Shown in pieces: positions 1-6,142 of a stretch of 7,847 bases of DNA. This DNA comes from Planctomycetota bacterium (GTDB lineage Bacteria; Planctomycetota; MHYJ01; JACQXL01). The stretch is from contig JACQXL010000197.1 of assembly GCA_016208805.1 (NCBI GenBank), positions 1 to 7,847 on the forward strand, in the 5' to 3' direction. The notes under the pieces are model-generated. The model was not told the origin of the DNA, did not search any database, and worked only from the letters and a program-made list of their open reading frames with translations. Made by a program: the position numbers and the translations under genes. The stretch's first letter is position 1; every line of letters starts with the position of its first letter.

Positions 1-316
1 CGCAGGATAGCCAACCAGGGTATATGGGATAGCCTCACAAGGTATATGGGGTAGCCTCACAGGGTATGGGGGATAGCCTCACAGGGTATGGGGGGTAGCC
101 TCACAAGGTATGTGGGATAGCCTCACAAGGTATGTGGGGTAGCCTCACAGGGTATATGGGACAGCCTCACAAGGTATATGGGGTAGCCTCACAGGGTATA
201 TGGGGTAGCCTCACAGGGTATATGGGGTAGCCTCACAAGGTATGTGGGGTAGCCTCACAAGGTATATGGGATAACCTCACAGGGTATATGGGGTAGCCCC
301 AGAGGGTATGGGGTAG
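1..316. repeat. 22-bp tandem repeat array (minisatellite), truncated by window edge
   Basis: About fourteen head-to-tail copies of a 22-bp unit, whose conserved core reads GGGGTAGCCTCACAGGG, joined by a variable TATAT/TATGT/TATGG segment. The AGCCTCAC anchor recurs at 31, 53, 75, 97, 119, 141, 163, 185, 207, 229 and 251 without any change of period; a degenerate copy (AGCCAACC) is at 9 and degenerate ones at 273 and 295. Only the last copy, near 315, has lost 2 bp. Differences between copies are mostly transitions (GGGGTAG/GGGATAG/GGGACAG, CACAA/CACAG). A 22-bp period shifts frame at each copy and TAG falls in all three plus-strand frames (TGA on the minus strand), so it is not coding. There are no unique spacers, so it is not CRISPR. 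The array probably continues left of the window. Confidence 0.95.
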
Positions 317-327
317 AGCCCTACCCC
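310..327. other. 7-bp hairpin closing the tandem array
   Basis: GGGGTAG (310-316) and CTACCCC (321-327) form a perfect 7-bp stem around the loop AGCC. The left arm is the last copy of the GGGGTAG found in most array units; the right arm occurs only here. No T-run follows on the plus strand, so a terminator role is not supported. Confidence 0.5.
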
Positions 328-330
328 CTA

Positions 331-543
331 TTAGCATATTCTGACATATTCTGTCATATCTTTGGCTATTTTATGACAGACCATCTCATAACTACATACC
401 AGTTAATAAATTGAGTATTAGGCCTTATGTATAGTTTATGACAAAACAAGGGTGATTTGTGTTGACGAAACGCTCAAATTATGTATAGATATTGACAGCG
501 ACCCATTGAAGTCCCTGTCAAAATATAGACAAAAATATGACAT
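331..543. promoter_or_regulatory. AT-rich non-coding region with clustered TGACA/TGTCA motifs
   Basis: No gene is seen between the tandem array and the end of the propeller gene. TGACA occurs at 342, 374, 439, 493 and 538, and its complement TGTCA at 352 and 516: seven hits in about 200 bp. Two pairs are inverted: 342-356 (TGACA, 5 nt, TGTCA) and 492-521 (TTGACAG, 16 nt, CTGTCAA). A 19-bp segment at 425-443 is repeated with three mismatches at 479-497. A possible plus-strand promoter is TTGACG (462-467) with TATAGA 16 nt downstream, but no plus-strand gene follows. These could be operator sites for a leftward gene outside the window. The regulatory role is inference. Confidence 0.35.
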
Positions 544-554
544 TACCTCACACC

Positions 555-572
555 ATCGTCCGGCTGGACGAT
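555..572 (-). terminator. Possible weak terminator after the propeller gene
   Basis: ATCGTCC (555-561) and GGACGAT (566-572) form a perfect 7-bp stem with a 4-nt loop, about 19 nt past the stop codon of the leftward gene at 591. The T-run expected right after the stem is missing; the nearest, TATTTTTG, is some 18 nt further on. Position fits a terminator better than sequence does. Confidence 0.3.
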
Positions 573-590
573 ACCGGTCGTTCGGAATTG

Positions 591-2702
591 TTATTTGGTC
601 TGGAACTCTTCCTGCCGGGTGCCCAGGTTACCGGATGCGTCATAGGCCCTCAGTAACAGTGTGTGACCACCCTTTCCCAGTTCGCTCATCTGGACTGTGA
701 AGTCCTCAGTATCACTGTCAAACAGCCCGTCTTTGGGATAGACCACCTGCCAGGGCTTGCCATCCACCGAGTATTCTATCCGGGCGATGTAACTGAAATT
801 GTCCACCACCGTGCCCTCGGCCGACAGTTTGTCATCACGGATATCCAGTTTAAGCGTCTTCACCTGCGGCTTGGTGTTATCCACCAGCACCGGCCGAGCC
901 ACCTTCTCATCCGTCAGCGCGGTTTCCCGGGGGTTGTTCTTTTCGTCTGTCACCTCCACCTTGACCAGATACCGACCGTCATCTACTGATTCAGTATTCC
1001 AGACATAGTCCGGAGTGAGCACAAGGTCGTTCTGGTTCAAGAGAATCCAGTTGGTCATCTGTTCCTTGCGGTAGTAGATGCGGTAGCCGAGCGGGTCGCC
1101 GTCCGTATCGCTGGCCTGATAGATTACTTTCTTAAGAATGGTGCGTTCCGACACAACAGGCAGATTGGTAACCGCGGCCGGCTGTGGTTGCGGCTGGGGT
1201 GGCGGTGCCTGTTTGGCGTTCTCCACCCGGACATCCATTAAGACCGGCTTCTGGTTGGTCACCCGATGCGCTACGGAGAATCTGGCCAGTTTAGCATCCT
1301 TGCCCTTGAGCGTCGCCCGGACCTGGAGGTAGCGTCCGGCCGGCGCCTTGAGTTTGGCTTGCGGTGCGACCTGTTCCTCGGACCAATCAGACCATGTATC
1401 GCCCGGTTTATTGGTATTGCCACTCCGGGCGGCGAAGGAAATATCACCTACGCCTTCCCACTTAAGCGCGCCCCACTCGGCAGTGAAACGGGCATCAAGG
1501 ACATCCGAAAGATAGACGCCCTTTTCGGACGGGCCGGCCGGGAATAGATAGACTGCGCCGGCCCCGCCGGTGGCCGCCGCCTTCATCTCGCCTTCTTTAT
1601 CAGATAACAGCGCCAGAATATTGCTCGCTTCTAAATCATACGGGATGGCGAAAACCCCGTCCGGATTGACCTGATAGAGTTTACCGCTGTTATCAGTGGC
1701 GGCCAGTAGATAGTTATCGCTGGTAAATTTAAGGTCGGTGATATAGGCGCGGTCAAACCGGATGAGTTCGCGCACTTTATTGCCGGCGGTTATGGAATAG
1801 ATTGAAGACTGGACGGGCGGTTTTTCCTTGGGCGGAGGCGGCGGGGCCGTTATCACGGCCGGCGGCGCTCCGGCCGCATCGGCCTTCTTGGTCTCTTCGG
1901 CCGCGCCTTTAACCGCATTCAGGAAATCCTGCGGCATAATCCGCACAGCGGAATTAACACCCAGATAGATACTGTTCGTGGCCACGGCCAGCGTCTTTAT
2001 TTCTGTATCGCCGAAATCGTAAAGAATCTCCGCTTTTTTATCGGACATATTATAACGATACAAAATACCGGGGTAACTCGTGCCGAAATACATCCCGTAA
2101 TCATCCAGATACATACAAAGGATATGCTGTCCTTTCTTGGCCTCGTAGAAGACCTCGGATTTACCGGTTGAGTCAATCTTATATATCGTTGCGACCGGAC
2201 CAGTTGCGGCGTAAAGGAAGTCATCCTTATAGGCAAGCGACCAGACATAGGCCATCGGGAGCGAGCAGAAAAGCGCGTCTTTGCCCTCGCGGTCTATCTT
2301 GTAGATACGGCCGTTGGGGATGGTGCCGGCAAACAGTTCGCCCTTGTCATTTATGGCCAGGGCCGTAACCAGCGTCTCGGTGGTGGAGAAGAACTCGTCC
2401 AGTTTGGTGTCGTCAACCAACTTATAGATTTTGCCGTTGCCGGCGCCGAAATAGGAGTTACCTTTCTTATCCATCACCGTGGACCAGAGTGCCACGTCAT
2501 TGGCCGAGGCGATTTTAGACGGCTTTTTGCCCAGCACCACCTCGCCGGACGGGGTCAGCACGGTCTCCTGGAACTCACCTTTGGAGATGTCCTGTTTGGT
2601 ATTGACCTCCCAGTGGGCGGTGTTGACGGCACTGCACAAATTCCAAATTCCAAATCCCAAATTCCAAATAATAACCAATGACCAAACCGTCTTTAATTTC
2701 AT
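591..2702 (-). CDS. Secreted beta-propeller protein with C-terminal Ig/FN3-like domains (703 aa)
   Basis: I chose the ATG at 2702 because AAGGAG lies 5 nt upstream; the frame stays open to an ATG at 2759 but that one has no such site. Residues 1-26 are a signal peptide: basic start (MKLKT), hydrophobic core (about 6-22), probable signal peptidase I cleavage near C-S-A (23-25). The cysteine lacks a proper lipobox. Residues about 65-255 hold repeated strands of the form D-x-x-G-x-x-Y-x-G-x-x-x-G-x-I-Y-K, typical of propeller blades. An Ala/Pro/Lys-rich linker (about 262-297) interrupts the propeller, which resumes at 298-390. Then come a beta-rich module with TWSDWSEE (436-443), a Pro/Gln linker (about 499-508), and two Ig/cadherin-like segments, with SDTDGDPLGYRIYY (531-544) and a final segment containing YSVDGKPWQ and YDASGN. 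No catalytic motif was seen. It probably binds ligands or proteins outside the inner membrane. The exact family is not recognised. Confidence 0.9.
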   Translation of the reverse strand: MKLKTVWSLVIIWNLGFGIWNLCSAVNTAHWEVNTKQDISKGEFQETVLTPSGEVVLGKKPSKIASANDVALWSTVMDKKGNSYFGAGNGKIYKLVDDTKLDEFFSTTETLVTALAINDKGELFAGTIPNGRIYKIDREGKDALFCSLPMAYVWSLAYKDDFLYAATGPVATIYKIDSTGKSEVFYEAKKGQHILCMYLDDYGMYFGTSYPGILYRYNMSDKKAEILYDFGDTEIKTLAVATNSIYLGVNSAVRIMPQDFLNAVKGAAEETKKADAAGAPPAVITAPPPPPKEKPPVQSSIYSITAGNKVRELIRFDRAYITDLKFTSDNYLLAATDNSGKLYQVNPDGVFAIPYDLEASNILALLSDKEGEMKAAATGGAGAVYLFPAGPSEKGVYLSDVLDARFTAEWGALKWEGVGDISFAARSGNTNKPGDTWSDWSEEQVAPQAKLKAPAGRYLQVRATLKGKDAKLARFSVAHRVTNQKPVLMDVRVENAKQAPPPQPQPQPAAVTNLPVVSERTILKKVIYQASDTDGDPLGYRIYYRKEQMTNWILLNQNDLVLTPDYVWNTESVDDGRYLVKVEVTDEKNNPRETALTDEKVARPVLVDNTKPQVKTLKLDIRDDKLSAEGTVVDNFSYIARIEYSVDGKPWQVVYPKDGLFDSDTEDFTVQMSELGKGGHTLLLRAYDASGNLGTRQEEFQTK
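2657..2686. repeat. Left inverted repeat of IVP cassette (inside signal-peptide codons)
   Basis: Reads CCAAATTCCAAAT, a short insert, then AATGACCAAA: the reverse complement of 3159-3181 apart from a 7-bp insertion. Read on the minus strand it encodes roughly WSLVIIWNLG of the propeller protein's signal peptide. Confidence 0.75.
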
Positions 2703-2707
2703 AGCAT

Positions 2708-2713
2708 CTCCTT
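2708..2713 (-). promoter_or_regulatory. Ribosome binding site fixing the propeller gene start
   Basis: On the minus strand AAGGAG ends 5 nt before the ATG at 2702. It lies between two direct copies of the TTTGGAATTTGG-type tract (2645-2671 and 2726-2752) and argues against the in-frame upstream ATG at 2759. Confidence 0.75.
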
Positions 2714-2725
2714 CTTTCTTATTAG

Positions 2726-2752
2726 AAACTCCAAATCCCAAACTCCAAATAA
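2726..2752. repeat. Direct repeat of the 2645-2671 tract
   Basis: This 27-bp block matches 2645-2671 at 25 of 27 positions, in the same orientation and exactly 81 bp away. It lies between the IVP stop codon and the ribosome binding site of the propeller gene. 81 bp is 27 codons, so both copies read in the same frame (FIWSLGFG-like and IIWNLGFG-like). Confidence 0.8.
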
Positions 2753-2788
2753 ATTTCAATTACCAAATTACGAATATCCAAACGAACA

Positions 2789-3151
2789 TCACTCTGACTT
2801 ACCTATGATAGAAGAGAAAATCTTCTTCAATTCAATAGATTCATCCATAAGTTCATTTATTTCTACTTTGAATCCAGGATTTGCTTCAAGCATAACCTCT
2901 AACCAGTAATGAGTTTCTTTTGCTTCCTTGCGGCATATTTTTAGGCGGTATACAAAGTCCTTTTTTGTAAGCGCCACATTTGCCTCACGATAATTAGCTC
3001 CAACCGAACCACTTGACCTTATCACCTGTCTGATATGCTCGTTATTTATAGAATTTATCGGTATCTTTTTGCACAACCTGACGACTGCTTTAGCAAATTC
3101 TAATGTTCTTGGTTCCAGGTCATATGGCTTATGGTTTCGGTCATTATTCAT
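2789..3151 (-). CDS. Four-helix bundle protein, 23S rRNA intervening-sequence (IVP/S23) family (120 aa)
   Basis: The family is recognised from hallmark segments: YDLEPRTLEFA (10-20), RSSGSVGANYREA (45-57) and KEAKETHYWLE (75-85), in a helical protein of the usual length for this family (about 110-130 aa). Known members form small helical oligomers. The first were found in intervening sequences of 23S rRNA genes; a related bundle protein (Avd) is an accessory of diversity-generating retroelements. Their molecular role is not settled and I assign none here. No rRNA or reverse transcriptase is nearby. The gene is intact, AT-rich compared with its neighbours and enclosed by inverted repeats, which suggests later arrival. 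No Shine-Dalgarno site is visible: the ATG follows ATAATAAA. It is co-oriented with the genes on both sides and may be translated from their message. Confidence 0.92.
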   Translation of the reverse strand: MNNDRNHKPYDLEPRTLEFAKAVVRLCKKIPINSINNEHIRQVIRSSGSVGANYREANVALTKKDFVYRLKICRKEAKETHYWLEVMLEANPGFKVEINELMDESIELKKIFSSIIGKSE

Positions 3152-3158
3152 TTTATTA

Positions 3159-3181
3159 TTTGGTCATTATTTGGAATTTGG
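3159..3181. repeat. Right inverted repeat of IVP cassette
   Basis: TTTGGTCATT followed directly by ATTTGGAATTTGG, 8 bp upstream of the IVP start codon. A second, partial copy follows at 3185-3199 (TTGGTCATTGGAATT). It is the inverted partner of 2657-2686. Confidence 0.75.
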
Positions 3182-3211
3182 TGCTTGGTCATTGGAATTT
3201 TACCCGTGGCT

Positions 3212-5128
3212 TCAGTTACGCACCAGCAAGCGGACGCTCCTGGCGCCGGAAATAATATACTCAACCGGCGTAAATATCTTCTTGGCGCCGGCGTCAAGTT
3301 CCAGCCGCTCCACCAGCGAAGTCCTTAACCCGCCCGTATTCCTGAGCGTTACGGCTTCCCGGGACTGGTTAATCAGACTGCTCAAGACCGAGTTGGGTAA
3401 CCCTTTGAGGTTATTGCCCTGGTAAAACAGAGCGGTTGATTTGAACGGAATCATCGTAACCAGGGTATCGGGTTCGTAGAACGCCTTGATGTAGTTGATA
3501 ATATCAAGGGGCTTGGTCGCATCCGGTAGTTCCGGCGCAATATCGCCGCCGCCCGCCACGGCTATCTGGATGTCCTGCTCCGGCGTCTCGGGCGGGATAA
3601 AGAACTGGACCGTCTTGACGACTTCGTTATTGACATCAGTGCCGTAGGGATATGGCTTTAACTGGATATAAAGTTTGCCCACCTCGCCCGGCTTGAGGAC
3701 ATCCTTTTCCAGCCAGGCGTTCTGGATAATCGCGGTGCGGTCGTCGTTCACAACCGAGATATCAATGGCCACATCCTCAACGCCCATTTCATCCATGAAC
3801 GGGTTCTGCCAGATGGGCCGGAATATCCGGTAGAGGGTGGTGACATAGACCGGCGCCAGGGCGCCGCCCTCTCCGGCCAGAAGACGAGACAACGTAATCG
3901 GCTCATAGCCCTTGAACTTAACCCGCATCTTAACCTCTACGGTTGAGCGGAGCATCTGGTTGGGCTCATTGGTCTCCATAACCGAGGCGATAACCGAGCC
4001 AATCAGAATCGGCGTCAGGTCGCGGTGATGAACCACTTCCACTTTGTAACTTTCATTAAAGCCGGTCTTAGGATTGGCGATGCTGACGGTCATCGGGAAC
4101 ATCGGCGCTTTCTTGCCGATGATGCCGACCACGCAGGACTGGCGGTCCTGGCTAATCACGCCGACCTCCTTTGAGCCGACCCCAATCTTGAACGACAAAT
4201 CCAGCCGGGGCATCACGCCGTACATATAAGCCGTAGTCATCGGCCAGGCCGTCTCGCCGGCCAGGTCCATCTTGTGGCCGAAGGCGACCAGGTTATTGCC
4301 GTCCACATAGGTGACGGTGCCGTTGCCGACCCACTCAATATCGCCGCGGACATACGGTATGCCGATGGCGCTGCCCGGCTCAAGCGGGTCGTTGACCTCC
4401 ACCAGTCCCCCGCTGCCGCCGGACTGAACCGGGTAGAGGTTGAACGGCGCTAATTCTTTTTCCAGATATTTCACCACATCGGCGTTCATACCGGAGACAA
4501 AGAGCGGGGTCTTAAGCGGATATAAAATGCCGGATTTACCGTCCGAGATGCCGTTATCCGTATCAAGCCGGGATGAGGCGGTATCGTCATATTTAACTGG
4601 TAAGCGTGAAAAGGACGGTTTCTCCACCGGACGACCCATATCCTTAATCATCTCTTCTATCGGCGTGACGCCGGCGATGGGTTCTTTGCAGAATGAATAG
4701 CCGTAAGAAAGCGCGCCGATGAGTTTGCCCTCCGGTTCGTTGACGGGGTCAGTAACTACAAAGACCGGACTGCCGCTCATCCCCTGGACGATATTGGCCC
4801 GGTCCGTGACCGGATGCGAGATGCGGATAAGGAAGCGGTTGGTCTTGGGGCCGGTGTTGCGGAGAATCGCCGTCACCTCAATGCCGAACCTTTCTATTTT
4901 GGTGCCCTCAAATACGGTCTTGCCGTAGCCCTTCATCCCGACCCGGACATCATCCAACTTCATAATGGGTGGCGGTTTTTGGGCCTCCGGCGCGGGAATA
5001 TCTTGCGGTGGGACTGAGGCGGACGGTGTCGGACTAATCGGTTCGATCGGTTGGTTTGCCAGCGGCTCGGCCATTACGGAAACACTGATAACAAGCAGAC
5101 TAACCAGAATAAGTAATTTATTTAGCAT
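3212..5128 (-). CDS. Secreted SpoIVB-type (S55) serine peptidase domain protein (638 aa)
   Basis: I chose the ATG at 5128 because it gives a clear signal peptide (MLNKLLILVSLLVISVSVMA, probable cleavage after residue 20). The frame is open to 5536, but that extension overlaps the prepilin peptidase gene and looks like its shadow. No strong ribosome binding site is visible. A Pro-rich spacer (about 21-55) precedes the S55-like region: VGMKGYGKTVF (63-73), ERFGIEV (79-85), IVQGMSGSPVF (113-123), GKLIGALSYG (134-143) and AGVTPIEEM (152-160). GMSGSP matches the site of the SpoIVB catalytic serine; by analogy with GxSG enzymes the nucleophile is Ser118. Further on, GNGTVTYVDGN (268-278) and VAFGHKM (281-287, His285) match the SpoIVB segment carrying its catalytic histidine, but in reversed order along the chain. 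The C-terminal 300 residues are beta-rich, without a motif I recognise. It is probably an exported protease or scaffold; the substrate is unknown. Confidence 0.88.
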   Translation of the reverse strand: MLNKLLILVSLLVISVSVMAEPLANQPIEPISPTPSASVPPQDIPAPEAQKPPPIMKLDDVRVGMKGYGKTVFEGTKIERFGIEVTAILRNTGPKTNRFLIRISHPVTDRANIVQGMSGSPVFVVTDPVNEPEGKLIGALSYGYSFCKEPIAGVTPIEEMIKDMGRPVEKPSFSRLPVKYDDTASSRLDTDNGISDGKSGILYPLKTPLFVSGMNADVVKYLEKELAPFNLYPVQSGGSGGLVEVNDPLEPGSAIGIPYVRGDIEWVGNGTVTYVDGNNLVAFGHKMDLAGETAWPMTTAYMYGVMPRLDLSFKIGVGSKEVGVISQDRQSCVVGIIGKKAPMFPMTVSIANPKTGFNESYKVEVVHHRDLTPILIGSVIASVMETNEPNQMLRSTVEVKMRVKFKGYEPITLSRLLAGEGGALAPVYVTTLYRIFRPIWQNPFMDEMGVEDVAIDISVVNDDRTAIIQNAWLEKDVLKPGEVGKLYIQLKPYPYGTDVNNEVVKTVQFFIPPETPEQDIQIAVAGGGDIAPELPDATKPLDIINYIKAFYEPDTLVTMIPFKSTALFYQGNNLKGLPNSVLSSLINQSREAVTLRNTGGLRTSLVERLELDAGAKKIFTPVEYIISGARSVRLLVRN

Positions 5129-5193
5129 AATTACGGAACACAATAACCGGATTACAGGATATGTCAAGAATAATCGTCTGCTATTAAACCCAC

Positions 5194-6045
5194 TCAATAC
5201 AACAAAAGCCCACGCAGGAACTCCGGATAGGTATAGAATGTAAACTGGATTATCTGGGGTTTGAGGAAGAGCATCACCAGCGCGCCCATAGCCAGGAACG
5301 GGCCGAATGCGATATAGCGGTCTTTGGTAACTATCCAGAAAATGATGCCGATGACCGAGCCGAAGATACAGCCCAGAAAGAATACAAATAGGATACTCTG
5401 CCAGCCCATAAACCCGCCCAACAGCGCCATCAGTTTGACATCGCCGAACCCCATCGCCTCCTTGCGGAAGACGGCCTTGCCAATCAGTCCGACCAGATAA
5501 ACCACTCCCCCACCCACGAGCATCCCGACCAGGCAAGCCAGCAGGCCGTTGATAAATGCGAATTGTCCCGCCTCGGCGGGACGGATTGCGAATAGCATCT
5601 CCGTATGGATAGAAGGAAATATCGTGCTGACAATCGGCGCCAGAATCATACCGGAGATGCTTATCTCATCAGGGATAATCCGGTGCGCAAAGTCTATAAA
5701 GGTCACCACGAGCAGAATGCTAACCAGATAGAGCGTGATTGTCAATCGGGCAATATCGGCGGAATAAACCCCTACGGTCAGGGCGAACAGCGCTCCGGTC
5801 AGCAACTCCACCAGCGGATAGCGCAGAGAAATCCGCACCCGACAATGGGCACAACGCCCGCCTAATATAATGTAACTCAATACCGGGATATTGTGATACC
5901 ACTTGATGGGATTGCCGCAATTGGGACAGGCCGAGCCCGGTTTGATGATGGATTTGCCCAGCGGCAGGCGGTAAATCAGGACATTGAAGAAACTGCCGAA
6001 AACCAGACCGAACAGAAAGGCGAAGATAAGTATGAATGTGGTCAT
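5194..6045 (-). CDS. pilD: Type IV prepilin peptidase / leader peptidase (A24 family), 283 aa
   Basis: An integral membrane aspartic protease that cleaves the leader of type IV pilin-like proteins and, in many members, methylates the new N-terminus. The N-terminal GSFFNVLIYRLP (17-28) and two CxxC pairs (Cys40/43, Cys65/68) mark the zinc-binding domain of the bifunctional type. The catalytic aspartates are expected in FIDFAHRIIPD (117-126; probably Asp118) and in the GFGDVK motif (199-204; Asp202). Multiple hydrophobic helices follow throughout. Length is usual for PilD/GspO/ComC enzymes. It starts 97 nt after the TPR/alpha-CTD gene ends, and the S55 gene begins 65 nt downstream. No pilin or secretion ATPase gene lies in the window, so its substrates must be encoded elsewhere. 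Only a weak ribosome binding site is seen. The symbol denotes the family; whether it serves pili or type II secretion cannot be told. Confidence 0.95.
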   Translation of the reverse strand: MTTFILIFAFLFGLVFGSFFNVLIYRLPLGKSIIKPGSACPNCGNPIKWYHNIPVLSYIILGGRCAHCRVRISLRYPLVELLTGALFALTVGVYSADIARLTITLYLVSILLVVTFIDFAHRIIPDEISISGMILAPIVSTIFPSIHTEMLFAIRPAEAGQFAFINGLLACLVGMLVGGGVVYLVGLIGKAVFRKEAMGFGDVKLMALLGGFMGWQSILFVFFLGCIFGSVIGIIFWIVTKDRYIAFGPFLAMGALVMLFLKPQIIQFTFYTYPEFLRGLLLY

Positions 6046-6062
6046 CTGCTGTTGTCACGCCC

Positions 6063-6128
6063 ACACACCCCTAAATCCCCTCTTGATAGAGGGGACTTAT
6101 TCCCCTCTTGAGAGGGGTAAGGGTGTGT
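6063..6128. repeat. Three-armed palindromic intergenic element (REP-like)
   Basis: Outer arms ACACACCCCTA (6063-6073) and TAAGGGTGTGT (6118-6128) pair with one mismatch. Inside lie two hairpins with nearly the same stem: CCCCTCT/AGAGGGG at 6077-6094 (loop TGAT) and CCCCTC/GAGGGG at 6102-6117 (loop TTGA). Together they would fold as a cruciform-like three-way junction in DNA or RNA. It fills most of the gap between the TPR/alpha-CTD stop and the prepilin peptidase start. It lacks a T-run, so it is more likely a dispersed palindrome or mRNA-processing site than a terminator. Confidence 0.75.
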
Positions 6129-6142
6129 CGGTTGGTTACCTA

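Larger units (their letters stand above)
2641..3201 (-). mobile_element. IVP (four-helix bundle) cassette with inverted terminal tracts
   Basis: This AT-rich block sits between two GC-richer genes and contains the IVP gene. Its ends are inverted repeats: TTTGGTCATT followed by ATTTGGAATTTGG at 3159-3181, and the reverse complement of the same two blocks at 2657-2686, where 7 extra bp separate them. A further degenerate tract lies just after the IVP stop (2726-2769). IVP-type genes are classically found inside 23S rRNA intervening sequences that have inverted ends. Here the cassette lies in a protein-coding operon, starting about 10 nt after the S55 gene stop. No transposase and no clear target duplication were found, so mobility is inferred. 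The exact ends are uncertain because the left tract is now part of the propeller gene. Confidence 0.55.

Noticed and set aside
1..316. CRISPR array
   Set aside because: Units are contiguous with no unique spacers; the period is 22 bp throughout and no cas gene is present.
462..488. Firm plus-strand promoter (TTGACG with TATAGA)
   Set aside because: The spacing is plausible but no plus-strand gene lies downstream and the region is AT-rich, so chance matches are likely.
2703..2759. Start of the propeller protein at 2759
   Set aside because: The internal ATG at 2702 has AAGGAG 5 nt upstream, and the extension would put a second tract-derived hydrophobic run and a charged break before the signal peptide.
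2789..3151. Avd component of a diversity-generating retroelement
   Set aside because: No reverse transcriptase, template repeat or variable repeat is present, and the sequence matches the IVP/S23 branch better.
3212..5128. Sporulation protein SpoIVB itself
   Set aside because: No PDZ domain, the motifs are in a different order, and no sporulation genes are nearby; only the S55-type region is shared.
5129..5536. N-terminal extension of the S55 protein by 136 residues
   Set aside because: It overlaps the prepilin peptidase gene in another frame, has Arg/Gly-rich shadow composition, and the ATG at 5128 begins a good signal peptide.
6063..6128. Rho-independent terminator after the TPR/alpha-CTD gene
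   Set aside because: Strong stems but no T-run on the minus strand, and the prepilin peptidase gene follows closely in the same direction.
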